Shown: piece by piece, positions 53,389-62,448 of the stretch | Numbering within the stretch: the first letter of the stretch is position 1 | Layout of the letters: each line of letters begins with the position of its first letter | Assembly: GCA_005503215.1 (NCBI GenBank) | Contig: SCNS01000003.1 | Location: forward strand, 62,001 to 126,000 | Direction: 5' to 3' | DNA: 64,000 nucleotides | Source of the DNA: Sphingomonadaceae bacterium 3R27C6 | GTDB taxonomy: Bacteria > Pseudomonadota > Alphaproteobacteria > Sphingomonadales > Sphingomonadaceae | Translations under genes and position numbers: made by a program | The notes under the pieces: model-generated | Told to the model about the DNA's origin: nothing | The model's input: only the letters and a program-made list of their open reading frames with translations | Database searches by the model: none

Positions 53389-54051
53389 ATGGCTGAAAGC
53401 GTCCACCTGAACCGCCGCGGCGTGTTGTTCGTCCTCTCGTCGCCCTCGGGCGCGGGCAAGACCACCATCTCGCGCATGATGCTCGAGGCCGACAAGGATA
53501 TCGCGCTGTCGATCTCCGCGACGACGCGTCCGCCGCGTCCCGGCGAAATCGACGGCGTCCATTATCATTTCGTCGACACCGATACCTTCAAGAAGATGGC
53601 GGCCGACGGCGAGTTCCTCGAATGGGCGCATGTCTTCGGCCACCGTTACGGGACGCCGCGCGCGCGGGTCGACGAACTGCTCGATGCGGGCAAGGACGTG
53701 CTCTTCGACATCGACTGGCAGGGCGCGCAGCAGCTTTATCAGGAGGCCGGCCCCGACGTCGTCCGCGTCTTTGTCCTGCCGCCAACGATGGAAGAACTCG
53801 AACGCCGTCTGCGCAGCCGCAACACCGACAGCGACGAGGTGATCGCCGCGCGCATGGAGCGCGCCGCGAACGAGATCAGCCACTGGGATGGCTATGACTA
53901 TGTGCTGATCAACGACAATGTCGAAGGCTGCTTCGACGAGGTCCGCGCGATCCTGCGCGCCGAGCGGCTGAAGCGCCGCCGCCAGATCGGCCTGATCGGC
54001 TTCGCGCGCGACCTGATCCGCTCGGTCCCCGACGCCGACAAGAATCTCTAA
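53389..54051 (+). CDS. gmk: Guanylate kinase Gmk
   Basis: 220 residues from ATG 53389. Walker A LSSPSGAGKTTISRMML, the GMP-binding region SISATTRPPRPGEIDGVHYH and FLEWAHVFGHRYGTPR are typical. It makes GDP from GMP. Its TAA shares four bases (CTAA, 54048-54051) with the stop of the convergent thioesterase. Confidence 0.97.
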   Translation: MAESVHLNRRGVLFVLSSPSGAGKTTISRMMLEADKDIALSISATTRPPRPGEIDGVHYHFVDTDTFKKMAADGEFLEWAHVFGHRYGTPRARVDELLDAGKDVLFDIDWQGAQQLYQEAGPDVVRVFVLPPTMEELERRLRSRNTDSDEVIAARMERAANEISHWDGYDYVLINDNVEGCFDEVRAILRAERLKRRRQIGLIGFARDLIRSVPDADKNL

Positions 54052-54485
54052 ACCGGCTTCACCATATTTGCTTCGAGTTCCGCGACCATCTCGGCGCGGA
54101 GCGGTTTTGCCTGTCCGTCGGTGCGGCACACGACGACCGTGTCGCAGGTCGCGATCGCACGGCCGTTCTGGAACATCGCCTGCACGATCGTCCAACTCGA
54201 GGTCCCGAGCCGGCCGATGCCCGTCGCCATCTGCACGGGATCGGGGAAATTGCCCTCGGCGAGATAGTTGATCTCGACCGCGGCGACCATCGTCCGCTCG
54301 TTCGCGGGACGCTCATCCCATGGACGAATTTGCCGGTTGAGCAGCACCCGGCCGCTCTCGAACAGCGCGGCAAAGGCCACATTGTTGAGGTGGCCGTTGA
54401 TGTCCATGTCCTGAAAACGCGTCTGCAATTCGATGCAGACGGGGTAGCTGGCGGCGTCGAGCCGCCAGCTTTCCGGTTTGGGCAT
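54048..54485 (-). CDS. Acyl-CoA thioesterase, hotdog fold (4HBT-like)
   Basis: 145 residues. The hotdog hallmark VCIELQTRFQDMDINGHLNN, with the DxDxxGHxNN-like active-site helix, is followed by VAAVEINYLAEGNFPD and a central strand pair. Such proteins hydrolyse acyl-CoA thioesters. It is coupled to the SDR gene (1-bp gap after its stop), the last gene of the beta-oxidation group. Confidence 0.88.
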   Translation of the reverse strand: MPKPESWRLDAASYPVCIELQTRFQDMDINGHLNNVAFAALFESGRVLLNRQIRPWDERPANERTMVAAVEINYLAEGNFPDPVQMATGIGRLGTSSWTIVQAMFQNGRAIATCDTVVVCRTDGQAKPLRAEMVAELEANMVKPV

Positions 54486-54486
54486 G

Positions 54487-55269
54487 TCAGCGCGGCGCCA
54501 TGCGGATGCCGCCGTCGAGGCGGACGTCCTCGCCGTTGAAATAGCCGTTCTCGATCATGCACATCGCAAGATTGGCATATTCCGCGGGGACGCCGAGGCG
54601 CTTGGGGTTGAGCACCGAGGCGCCGAGCGCGTCGCGCACCGGCTGCGGCGCGCCGGCGAGCAGCGGGGTATCGAAGATGCCCGGCAGGATCGTGTTGACG
54701 CGGATATTCTCGTTGCCGAGGTCGCGCGCGATGGGGAGCGTCATGCCGACAACGCCGCCCTTCGACGCCGAATAAGCCGCCTGGCCGATCTGGCCGTCTT
54801 CGGCCGCGACCGAAGCGGTGTTGACGATCGCGCCGCGTTCGCCGTCTTCCATCGGGTCGAGCGTCAGCATGCCCGCCGCGGACTTGGCGATGCAGCGGAA
54901 GGTGCCGACGAGGTTGATCTGGATGATCCAGTTGAACGCATCGAGCGGGAAATGCTTGATGCTGCCGTCTTCCTTGCTGCGGCTCGCGGTCTTGATCGCG
55001 TTGCCGGTACCCGCGCAATTGACGAGGATGCGTTCCTGACCGTGCGCTTCGCGCGCCTTGGCAAAGGCGGCGTCGACCGATGCGTCGTCGGTGACGTTGC
55101 ATTCGCAGAAGATGCCGCCGAGTTCGGCCGCGATCGCGAGGCCCTTTTCTTCCTGCAGGTCGAAGATCGCGACCTTGACGCCCTTCGCGGCAAGCGCGCG
55201 CGCGGTAGCGGCGCCGAGGCCCGAGGCACCACCGGTGACGACGGCGGATACGGTGGAATCGAGTTTCAT
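54487..55269 (-). CDS. Short-chain dehydrogenase, 3-hydroxyacyl-CoA dehydrogenase type
   Basis: 260 residues. NAD-binding VVTGGASGLGAATARALAAK, the acidic pocket VAIFDLQEE (NAD preference), VNCAGTG, and the catalytic Ser/Tyr/Lys in NTASVAAEDGQ and YSASKGGVVGMTL. The arrangement and the insertion KEDGSIKHFPLDAFNWI resemble HSD17B10-like 3-hydroxyacyl-CoA dehydrogenases. It sits between thiolase and thioesterase genes, fitting beta-oxidation step three. Confidence 0.92.
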   Translation of the reverse strand: MKLDSTVSAVVTGGASGLGAATARALAAKGVKVAIFDLQEEKGLAIAAELGGIFCECNVTDDASVDAAFAKAREAHGQERILVNCAGTGNAIKTASRSKEDGSIKHFPLDAFNWIIQINLVGTFRCIAKSAAGMLTLDPMEDGERGAIVNTASVAAEDGQIGQAAYSASKGGVVGMTLPIARDLGNENIRVNTILPGIFDTPLLAGAPQPVRDALGASVLNPKRLGVPAEYANLAMCMIENGYFNGEDVRLDGGIRMAPR

Positions 55270-55287
55270 GGGTTTCTCCTGAAAAAG

Positions 55288-55379
55288 CCCTCCCCTTCAG
55301 GGGAGGGTTTGGGTGGGGCATGTCGTGGGAATGCCGACTAACAGGCCCTCCCCCGACCCCTCCCGCAAGCGGGAGGGGA
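55288..55379. repeat. Palindromic repeat element (family B) between thiolase and SDR genes
   Basis: CCCTCCCCTTCAGGGGAGGG hairpin at the left, GGGTGGGGCATGTCGT in the middle-left, and GGCCCTCCCCCGACCCCTCC plus CCCGCAAGCGGGAGGGG at the right. It shares the GGCATGTCGT core and terminal hairpin with the element at 47940-48036. It lies 8 bp from the thiolase stop. Confidence 0.88.
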
Positions 55380-55387
55380 GATAATAA

Positions 55388-56557
55388 TTACAGCCGCTCG
55401 ATGATCGTGACGTTGGCCTGGCCGCCGCCTTCGCACATCGTCTGCAGGCCATATTTGCCGCCGGTCGCATCGAGCACGCCCAGCAAAGTCGCCATCAGCT
55501 TGGTGCCCGAGGCGCCGAGCGGGTGGCCGAGCGCGATCGCGCCGCCATGCTGGTTGATCCGCGCGGGATCGGCGCCCAGATATTTGAGCCACGCCAGCGG
55601 CACCGGCGCGAACGCCTCATTGACTTCATAGGCGTCGATGTCGCCGATCTTCATGCCCGCCTTCTTGAGCGCGCGTTCGGTCGCGAACAAAGGCTCTTCG
55701 AGCATGATCACCGGATCGCCCGCGGTCACCGAAATATGGTGGATGCGCGCACGCGGGGTCAGATTGTGATCCTTGAGCGCCTGCTCCGACACGACGAGCG
55801 CCGCTGAGGCGCCATCGCAGATCTGGCTCGCCGACGCCGCGGTGATCGCGCCGCCTTCCTGAAGCAGCTTGACCCCGGCAATGCCTTCGAGCGTCGCGTC
55901 GAAACGGATGCCTTCGTCGACCAGATGGACCTGACGGCCCTCGGGCGTGTCGATCTCGACCCCGACGATCTCGCGCTTGAAATGGCCCGCCTCGGTCGCC
56001 GCTTTGCCGCGGCGATGGCTTTCGAGCGCATAGGCGTCGAGGTCTTCCTTGGTGAAGCCATGCTTCTTCACGATCATCTCGGCGCCCATGAACTGGCTGA
56101 ACATGATGCCGGGGTATTTTTCCTCGAGCCGCTCGGATTTATAATGGCCGAGCCCTTCCTTGATGAACAGGGTCGCGACGGTGCCCATCGGAACGCGCGT
56201 CATGCTTTCGATGCCGCTTGCGAGCACGATGTCCTGCGTGCCCGACATCACCGCCTGCGCGGCGAACTGGATCGCCTGCTGCGACGAGCCGCACTGGCGG
56301 TCGATGGTGACCGCGGGGATCGAGTCGGGGAGGTTCGACGCGAGCACGGCGTTGCGGCCGAGATCCATCGTCTGCTGGCCGCCCTGCGACACGCAACCGG
56401 TGATGACGTCGTCGATCGCCTTGGTGTCGAAATCATTGCGATCGGCGATCGCGTCGAACACCGCGGCGCCAAGGTCGACGGGGTGCACACCCGCGAGGCG
56501 GCCGCCGCGCTTGCCGCCCGCGGTGCGAACGGCATCGACGATATAAGCAGTAGCCAT
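55388..56557 (-). CDS. Acetyl-CoA C-acyltransferase (thiolase)
   Basis: 389 residues from ATG 56557 with GAAAGGA upstream. The nucleophile Cys is in DRQCGSSQQAI, then the GHPLGASG region (HGGAIALGHPLGASG with His) and the second active-site Cys in LQTMCEGGGQANVTII. N-terminal TAYIVDAVRTAGGKRGGRL is the usual thiolase start. It carries out the final cleavage of beta-oxidation. It is flanked by repeat elements on both sides (56581-56743 and 55288-55379). Confidence 0.95.
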   Translation of the reverse strand: MATAYIVDAVRTAGGKRGGRLAGVHPVDLGAAVFDAIADRNDFDTKAIDDVITGCVSQGGQQTMDLGRNAVLASNLPDSIPAVTIDRQCGSSQQAIQFAAQAVMSGTQDIVLASGIESMTRVPMGTVATLFIKEGLGHYKSERLEEKYPGIMFSQFMGAEMIVKKHGFTKEDLDAYALESHRRGKAATEAGHFKREIVGVEIDTPEGRQVHLVDEGIRFDATLEGIAGVKLLQEGGAITAASASQICDGASAALVVSEQALKDHNLTPRARIHHISVTAGDPVIMLEEPLFATERALKKAGMKIGDIDAYEVNEAFAPVPLAWLKYLGADPARINQHGGAIALGHPLGASGTKLMATLLGVLDATGGKYGLQTMCEGGGQANVTIIERL

Positions 56558-56580
56558 GGGAGAATTCCTTTCACCTTCTT

Positions 56581-56743
56581 CCCTCTCCCCTTGCGGGAGA
56601 GGGATGTGGAGACTTGGCAGCTTGCTGCCTAGTCCGAGCTGGGAGAGGGGGCGCGTTGCAACGCCAAGGTAAGCCCCCCTCTCAAGACTTGCTAGGCGGC
56701 ACGCCGCCAAGCCAAGTCTTTCTCTCCCGCAAGGGGAGAGAAA
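56581..56743. repeat. Compound palindromic repeat between acyl-CoA dehydrogenase and thiolase genes
   Basis: 163 bp. The left hairpin CCCTCTCCCCTTGCGGGAGAGGG lies at 56581-56603. The right end TCTCTCCCGCAAGGGGAGAGA (56721-56741) is its inverted counterpart. Between them AAGACTTG (about 56685-56692) pairs with CAAGTCTT (about 56713-56720), enclosing a GGCGGC-A-C-GCCGCC hairpin. It has no open reading frame and is probably an mRNA structure or two nested copies of family B. Confidence 0.8.
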
Positions 56744-56749
56744 ATATCT

Positions 56750-57904
56750 TCAGAGCTTGCGCCCGATCAATTCCTTCATAATCTCGTTCGTACCGCCAAA
56801 GATGCGCGTCACGCGCGCGGCGCGCCAGGCGCGGGCGATCGGATATTCGTTCATATAACCCGCGCCGCCGTGGAGCTGGAGGCATTTGTCCATGACTTCC
56901 CATTGAAGGTCGGTGTGCCACAGCTTCGCCGCGGCGCCTTCCTCGGGGGTCAGTTCCTTCTTCATGTGACGGTTCAGCGCCCAGTCGAGGTGCGCCCAGC
57001 CGACCTGCAGCTTGGCCTTCAAATCGGCGAGCACGAAGCGCGTGTTCTGGAAATCGAGGATCGGCTTGCCGAATGCCTTGCGGTCGCGGGTGAATTCGAC
57101 CGTGTCGTCGAACGCGCGCTGCGCCGATGCCTGCGCCGACACCGCGATCGACAGACGCTCCTGCGGAAGCTCGCTCATCAGATAGATGAAGCCCTGCCCC
57201 TCTTCGCCGAGGCAGTTGGTGATCGGCACGCGGACGTCGTTGAAGAACATTTCCGACGTATCGGCCTCGTCCTGCCCGATCTTGTCGAGGTTGCGCCCGC
57301 GCTCATAACCTTCGCGGTCGGCTTCGACGAGCACGATCGACACGCCCTTCCACGCCGGCTGGACCTCGGTGTCGGTCTTGACGCAGACGAGGATCAGGTC
57401 GGCGTTCTGGCCGTTGGTGATATAGGTTTTCGACCCGTTGATGACATAATGATTGCCATCCTTCTTCGCGGTCGTGCGCATTCCCTGAAGGTCGCTGCCG
57501 GTGCCCGGTTCGGTCATCGCGATCGCGGTGATCACCTCGCCCGACACCATCTTGGGCAACCAGTGCTTCTTCTGCTCCTCGCTGCCATATTTGACGATAT
57601 AGCTGGTGACGATGTCCGATTGGAGCGAGAAACCCGTCGTCGCGCGGCCATAATAGGCGCTTTCTTCGTCGACGACCGCATTATAGCCGAAGTCGAGGCC
57701 GAGCCCGCCATATTCCTCGGGCACCGTCGGGCACAGCATGCCGAGTTCGCCCGCCTTGGGCCAGATGTCCTTGGGCACGATGCCGTCCTCGGCCCATTTC
57801 GCCGCATTGGGGGCGACTTCCTTTTCGAGGAACTGGCGCACCGTGGCGCGAAACGCCTCATGGTCTTCGGAGTAGGCGGAGCGCGACAGATTATCGAGCG
57901 ACAT
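56750..57904 (-). CDS. Acyl-CoA dehydrogenase
   Basis: 384 residues from ATG 57904. FAD flavoprotein, first step of beta-oxidation. AIAMTEPGTGSDLQGMRTTA is the acyl-CoA dehydrogenase signature 1, and LQLHGGAGYMNEYPIARAWR matches signature 2; the latter is followed by RVTRIFGGTNEIMKELI at the C-terminus. It leads a minus-strand group with thiolase, SDR and thioesterase; palindromic elements separate the first three. Confidence 0.95.
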   Translation of the reverse strand: MSLDNLSRSAYSEDHEAFRATVRQFLEKEVAPNAAKWAEDGIVPKDIWPKAGELGMLCPTVPEEYGGLGLDFGYNAVVDEESAYYGRATTGFSLQSDIVTSYIVKYGSEEQKKHWLPKMVSGEVITAIAMTEPGTGSDLQGMRTTAKKDGNHYVINGSKTYITNGQNADLILVCVKTDTEVQPAWKGVSIVLVEADREGYERGRNLDKIGQDEADTSEMFFNDVRVPITNCLGEEGQGFIYLMSELPQERLSIAVSAQASAQRAFDDTVEFTRDRKAFGKPILDFQNTRFVLADLKAKLQVGWAHLDWALNRHMKKELTPEEGAAAKLWHTDLQWEVMDKCLQLHGGAGYMNEYPIARAWRAARVTRIFGGTNEIMKELIGRKL

Positions 57905-58207
57905 ATTGTTCCTTTCCCTGAGAACGGCCGAACGCAAGCGGGGAGTCGGCCGCATCTTTCCCGCTCAAAAGACCTTACGTTTACGTCCACGTCAAGTAGA
58001 AAGACGCTACGGCACGAGACTCTTTCGTCGCCGCCTTATCTTTCCTCGTCATCCCGGACTTGATCCGGGATCCATTCCTTCGGGCGCTGTGTGAATGGAC
58101 CCCGGATCAAGTCCGGGGTGACGAAGGAGGAGCCGCATCCTTTCGTTACTGCCGAATAGGTTTGCAGCCGCTGGGCAGCATCGGCGGGTCGCGCTAAGAC
58201 CCGGCGC
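57905..58207. other. Intergenic region between divergent genes, holding a repeat element
   Basis: 303 bp. Apart from the palindromic element at 58046-58124, it contains the divergent promoters of the acyl-CoA dehydrogenase and SMP-30 genes; no gene is evident. The T/A-richer stretch near 57960-58040 is the likely promoter zone. Confidence 0.5.
58046..58124. repeat. Palindromic repeat element (family C)
   Basis: TCGTCATCCCGGACTTGATC onward (58046-58077) and its inverse ending GTCCGGGGTGACGA (58093-58124) form a near-perfect 32-bp stem. Each arm has an internal CCGGA-CTTGA-TCCGG hairpin. It is unrelated in sequence to the other two families and occupies the gap between divergent genes. Confidence 0.9.
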
Positions 58208-59077
58208 ATGGTTCAACTGCTTCTCGACGCCGGCGCCTTGCTCGGCGAATCTCCCGTCTGGCACGCCGCCGAAGCCCGCCTCTATTGGGTCGATATCGAT
58301 GGCCGCGAAATCCACCGCACCGATCCGGCGACCGGAGCCGACGAGATGATGGAGCTTGCCGAGCAAATCGGGTGCATCGCGCCGCGCGCGCGCGGCGGGC
58401 TGGTCGCGGCGCTCGAAAATGGCTGCGCGCTGATCGATAGCTGGGGCACTGCGCCGCGCGCGTTCGGCCCGGCGGTACTCGCGGGCAAACCCGAACAGCG
58501 CTTCAACGACGGCCGCGTCGATGCCGCGGGCCGGCTCTGGGTCGGCAGCCTGACGAGCGACAAGGCGAACCCCGCCGCAACGCTCTATCGGCTCGATCCC
58601 GACGGCTCGCTGACCGAAATCTTCGGGCGGCTCACGACAAGCAACGGCGCCGCCTTCAGCCCCGACGGCGGCACCTTCTACCACGCCGACACCCCGACCC
58701 ACGCAATCCGCGCCTATGACGTCGACCCGGTCGCGGGCACACTCAGCAAAGGCCGCATCTTCCACCAGTTCGAGCTGGGCAAGGGCCGTCCCGACGGCGC
58801 GGCGGTCGATGCCGAGGGCTGCTACTGGTCGGCGCTGTGGGACGGCTGGCGCGTCGTGCGCTTCTCGCCCGCGGGCGAACTCATCCAGACCGTCGAGCTG
58901 CCGGTCCAGCGACCGACGATGATCGCCTTTGGCGGACCCGACCTCAAGACCGCGTTCGTCACCAGCGCGGGCAAGAACCTGACCGACGAGGAGCGCGCGA
59001 AGCAGCCGCATGCGGGCGGCGTGTTCAGCTTCCGCGTCGACGTGCCAGGATTGATCCAGCAGGATTTTGGCGCTTAG
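58208..59077 (+). CDS. SMP-30/gluconolactonase/LRE family hydrolase
   Basis: 289 residues, six-bladed propeller. Metal ligands of the family are visible: the Glu in LLGESPVWH, the Asn in RFNDGRVDAAGRLWVGSL, the Asn in TTSNGAAFSPDG, and the Asp in RPDGAAVDAEG. It hydrolyses sugar or other lactones. The substrate is unknown; there is no sugar catabolism gene adjacent. Confidence 0.92.
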   Translation: MVQLLLDAGALLGESPVWHAAEARLYWVDIDGREIHRTDPATGADEMMELAEQIGCIAPRARGGLVAALENGCALIDSWGTAPRAFGPAVLAGKPEQRFNDGRVDAAGRLWVGSLTSDKANPAATLYRLDPDGSLTEIFGRLTTSNGAAFSPDGGTFYHADTPTHAIRAYDVDPVAGTLSKGRIFHQFELGKGRPDGAAVDAEGCYWSALWDGWRVVRFSPAGELIQTVELPVQRPTMIAFGGPDLKTAFVTSAGKNLTDEERAKQPHAGGVFSFRVDVPGLIQQDFGA

Positions 59078-59163
59078 GCGGCTTGCACCCCCCTGTCATA
59101 TAAGGTTAAGGCGGCCCCCGACATGGTTTCGTTCGAAACCTTATCCTCCGGGGAGATTTATCG

Positions 59164-61362
59164 ATGTCGCGCACCGCGCAGCCTTTTGCCCGTCATTTGT
59201 CGATCATGCTTGCATCCACCGCGATGATCGTGGGTTATAGCCAGATGACCACCGCAACCGCCGCCGAACCGACCGCCGCCGCAAAGCTGACCCCCGCCAC
59301 GCCCGCGGGCCAGAACCCGATGCTCCAGCCCTGGACAGGCCCCTATGAAGGGGTGCCGCCGTGGGACAAGATGGACCCCGAACTATTCCCCGACGCCTTC
59401 GTCAAGGGCATGGCCGAGACCAAGGCGCAGGTGCAGGCGGTGATCGACAATCCCGCCGCGCCGACGTTCGAGAATACGCACGTCCCGATGATGCTCGCGG
59501 GCGACACGATGGACCGCCTGTTCGCGCTGTGGGGCGTGCAGACGTCGAACAAGTCGAACGACCGCGTCGAGGACATCGACGCCGAATGGAGCCCCAAGCT
59601 CACCACCTTCTACACCGAACTGTTCCTCGAGCCGAAGCTCTTCGCTCGCTACAAGGCGGTGTACGACAAGCGGAACAACAGCGGCCTCAACGCGCAGCAG
59701 ATCCGCATCGTCGAGCGCAGCTATGACGAGATGGTCCGCGACGGCGCGAACCTGTCGCCCGCTGACAAAACGAAGCTGGTCGAGATGAACTCGAAGCTCG
59801 AAGGGCTGTTCTCGGCCTTCTCGTCGAAGCTACTCGGCGATGAAAAGCTCTACACCTTCGTCACCGACAAGGCCGAACTCGCGGGCCTCGAGCCCGGTTT
59901 CGTCGCCTCGCTCGCCGCGGCCGCCGAAGCCAATGGCAAGCCCGGCCAGTGGGCGATCAAGAACACCCGCTCGTCGGCGCAGCCGGTGATGCAGAACGCG
60001 ACCAACCGCGCGCTTCGCGAGCGCGTCTACAAGGCGTTTATCAGCCGCGGCGACAATGGCGACGCCAACGACACCAACGCAACGATCGTCGAGATATTGA
60101 AGCTGCGCCAGCAGCGCGCCGAACTGCTCGGTTTCCCGACCCACGCGCACTACCGCATGGCCGACACGATGGCGAAGACGCCCGAAGCCGCGATGGGGCT
60201 GATGATGAAGGTCTGGCCCGCCGCGGTCGCGCGCGTGAAGGAAGAGGTCGCCGACATGCAGGCGATCGCCGACGCCGAAGCCAAGGCCGGCAAGGGTCCG
60301 AAGCTCACCATCGAGCCGTGGGACTATCGCTTCTATTCGGAGAAGGTCCGCAAGGCCAAATACGACCTCGATGAAAGCGAGGTGAAGCCCTACCTCCAGC
60401 TCGACAAGCTGCGCGACGCGATGTTCTGGTCGGCGGGGCAGCTCTACGACCTCGGCTTCCGCGAGAATACGGGCACGATCCCCGTCTTCGACCCCAAGGT
60501 CCGCACCTTCGAAGTCTATAATCTCAAGACGAACGAGAATGTCGGGGTCTTCTATCTCGACAATTTCGCACGCGACGGGAAGCGCTCGGGCGCGTGGATG
60601 ACGACCTATCGCAGCCAGCAGACGCTCGGCGGCGAGCGCAACGTCCTCGCGTCGAACAATAATAATTTCACCGAAGCCGCGAAGGGCGAGCCGACGCTGA
60701 TCAGCCTCGACGATGCGACGACGCTGTTCCACGAATTCGGCCACGGCATCCATTATCTGCTGCAGCATATCTATTACCCCGCGCTCGCCGGGGTGCCGCG
60801 CGACTTTGTCGAATATCCGAGCCAGGTGAACGAAAATTGGCTGATGACGCCCGAAGTGCTGTCGAAATATGCGACGCACTACAAGACGGGTGAGCCGATG
60901 CCGCAGGCGCTGGTCGACAAGATCCTCGCCTCCGACAAGTTCAACCAGGGCTTTTCGACCGTCGAGTATCTGTCGAGCGCGATCGTCGACATGAAGCTGC
61001 ACGACCGCAAGACGCCGCCGACCGACGTCGACAAGTTCGAGCGCGAGACGCTCGCCGAAATCGGCATGCCGAAAGAGCTCGTGATGCGGCACCGCCTGCC
61101 GCAGTTCGGCCATTTGTTCAGCTCGGACGCCTATTCGGCGGGCTATTACTCCTACCTCTGGTCCGAAACGATGGACGCCGACACCTGGGCGGCGTTCACC
61201 GAAGCCGGCGGCCCGTGGGACCGCAAAGTCGCGGACAAGTTCCGCACCATCCTGCTGATGACGGGCAATGAAACCGACCGCGCCGAAGCGTATCGCGCCT
61301 TCCGCGGCCGCGATCCCGACGTGAAGGCGCTACTGAAAAAGCGCGGTTTCCCGAGCGAATAA
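59164..61362 (+). CDS. Exported M3-family metallopeptidase (peptidyl-dipeptidase Dcp-like)
   Basis: 732 residues. The N-terminal signal peptide (HLSIMLASTAMIVGYSQMTT) ends in a Thr/Ala-rich stretch. The zinc motif HEFGHGIHYLL (HExxH with a downstream Glu in DFVEYPSQVNENW) is intact, in an all-helical M3 fold. The C-terminal SSDAYSAGYYSYLWSETMDAD is typical of Dcp/oligopeptidase A. It trims peptides in the periplasm. A strong terminator follows (61382-61410). Confidence 0.94.
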   Translation: MSRTAQPFARHLSIMLASTAMIVGYSQMTTATAAEPTAAAKLTPATPAGQNPMLQPWTGPYEGVPPWDKMDPELFPDAFVKGMAETKAQVQAVIDNPAAPTFENTHVPMMLAGDTMDRLFALWGVQTSNKSNDRVEDIDAEWSPKLTTFYTELFLEPKLFARYKAVYDKRNNSGLNAQQIRIVERSYDEMVRDGANLSPADKTKLVEMNSKLEGLFSAFSSKLLGDEKLYTFVTDKAELAGLEPGFVASLAAAAEANGKPGQWAIKNTRSSAQPVMQNATNRALRERVYKAFISRGDNGDANDTNATIVEILKLRQQRAELLGFPTHAHYRMADTMAKTPEAAMGLMMKVWPAAVARVKEEVADMQAIADAEAKAGKGPKLTIEPWDYRFYSEKVRKAKYDLDESEVKPYLQLDKLRDAMFWSAGQLYDLGFRENTGTIPVFDPKVRTFEVYNLKTNENVGVFYLDNFARDGKRSGAWMTTYRSQQTLGGERNVLASNNNNFTEAAKGEPTLISLDDATTLFHEFGHGIHYLLQHIYYPALAGVPRDFVEYPSQVNENWLMTPEVLSKYATHYKTGEPMPQALVDKILASDKFNQGFSTVEYLSSAIVDMKLHDRKTPPTDVDKFERETLAEIGMPKELVMRHRLPQFGHLFSSDAYSAGYYSYLWSETMDADTWAAFTEAGGPWDRKVADKFRTILLMTGNETDRAEAYRAFRGRDPDVKALLKKRGFPSE

Positions 61363-61381
61363 GCGAACGATACCGGGGAGG

Positions 61382-61410
61382 CAAAGGGGGCGATTTCGTC
61401 CCCTTTGTTT
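61382..61410 (+). terminator. Rho-independent terminator after the M3 peptidase
   Basis: CAAAGGGGGCG (61382-61392) pairs with CGTCCCCTTTG (61397-61407) including one G-U pair, followed by TTT. It also lies at the end of the convergent methyltransferase gene. Confidence 0.85.
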
Positions 61411-61413
61411 ATC

Positions 61414-62184
61414 CTAATTCACCTTATTCTTCATGCTCAGGGCCGCGAACAAATGTCCGGTCGACAGCGTTCCTGTCCTGAGTTTCCACTCGGGAGCGAC
61501 CCGCATAAGGAAGTAATTCCAGCTCTCCGGGCTCCAGAAGTTGATGTGACCCGCGTAGGAGTCAAACTCCGCATGATATTCCTTGGCTGGGAATTGATCC
61601 TTCCGCCCATCGGGCACCGTCAATATGAGCGTGCCATCGGCGGACACCATATCGAGCAGACGGCGGACGACCGCTTCGGGATCGACCGTGTGCTCCAGCA
61701 CTTCCATCAGGAACACCACGTCATAGCGCGATGACCGGGGCAGGTCCGAGAGCGCGCTGAAGAACAGTTCGGCGTCAGGGCAGGCGCGTTTGGCCATCGC
61801 GAGCTTCACATCGCTGATATCGCATCCAAAGAGCGAGGCTTCCGGGTATCTGGCGTGCATGAGGCGCAGCAGGCTCCCTGCGTGGCACCCGATGTCCAGA
61901 ACGCGCCTGCCCGCGATTTCCACGCCTTCGGCATCGCATTGATCGAGCAGGAGGCGAGCCATCGCAAGGCGGCTGGCATCGAAATAGTCCTCAAGAAATG
62001 CCGGCGTCGGCCATTCTCCGGTCAGCGCGTTGTGCTGCACCACGGGAATTATCTCATGGAGCAAGCTGGCAGAGTTGCGCGCGTCGGCTGCGGTCGGCCG
62101 ATACCGCATGCCGGATTCTGATCTTACAATCCTGTAGCCGCTCCGCGCGAACATGGATTGAACCAATTTTTTGCCCTGGAGCAT
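61414..62184 (-). CDS. Class I SAM-dependent methyltransferase
   Basis: 256 residues from ATG 62184 behind GAAGGAGG; the longer frame to 62508 runs through the palindrome and is rejected. SAM motif I VLDIGCHAGSLLRLMHARYP, the acidic motif II FGCDISDVKLAMAKRA, and YDVVFLMEVLEHTVDPEAVV (post-motif) are typical of Methyltransf_11/23 enzymes. The substrate is unknown. Its start is separated by 264 bp from the divergent SPFH gene. Confidence 0.9.
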   Translation of the reverse strand: MLQGKKLVQSMFARSGYRIVRSESGMRYRPTAADARNSASLLHEIIPVVQHNALTGEWPTPAFLEDYFDASRLAMARLLLDQCDAEGVEIAGRRVLDIGCHAGSLLRLMHARYPEASLFGCDISDVKLAMAKRACPDAELFFSALSDLPRSSRYDVVFLMEVLEHTVDPEAVVRRLLDMVSADGTLILTVPDGRKDQFPAKEYHAEFDSYAGHINFWSPESWNYFLMRVAPEWKLRTGTLSTGHLFAALSMKNKVN

Positions 62185-62398
62185 CTGTCCTCCTTCGCGC
62201 ACGAGCGCGTCAGTTTTGAAGTCCGAACTGGGGTATGCCTCGAAGCTGCCGCAGGCGGCCGCTCTGGGCAACCGCACCGATTGCCACACATCCCGGTCTG
62301 AACACGACCGAACCCGACTCCGGCCGTTGTGCCAGCTTGCCGCAGCGAAAATCGGCGGGAGCGTCTGTTCGCCCGAATCCCGATTGACCTTCGCCCGA

Positions 62399-62432
62399 TT
62401 CGATATAAATATGATATCATCTTTATATCGAA
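62399..62432. promoter_or_regulatory. 34-bp composite palindrome in the SPFH operon promoter
   Basis: Arms TTCGATATAAA (62399-62409) and TTTATATCGAA (62422-62432) are perfectly inverted. The centre holds a separate perfect palindrome ATGATATCAT (62411-62420). It lies 17 bp upstream of the SPFH start codon in an otherwise GC-rich region, and the AT-rich bases could include the -10 element. It looks like a nested operator, possibly for the ribbon-helix-helix protein of the same operon. Confidence 0.7.
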
Positions 62433-62448
62433 TGATTCGGAGGGCAAA

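Noticed and set aside
47940..58124. CRISPR array or integrated element suggested by repeated sequences
   Set aside because: The repeats are single palindromes scattered kilobases apart, with no regular spacers, no cas genes and no integrase or tRNA-type attachment site.
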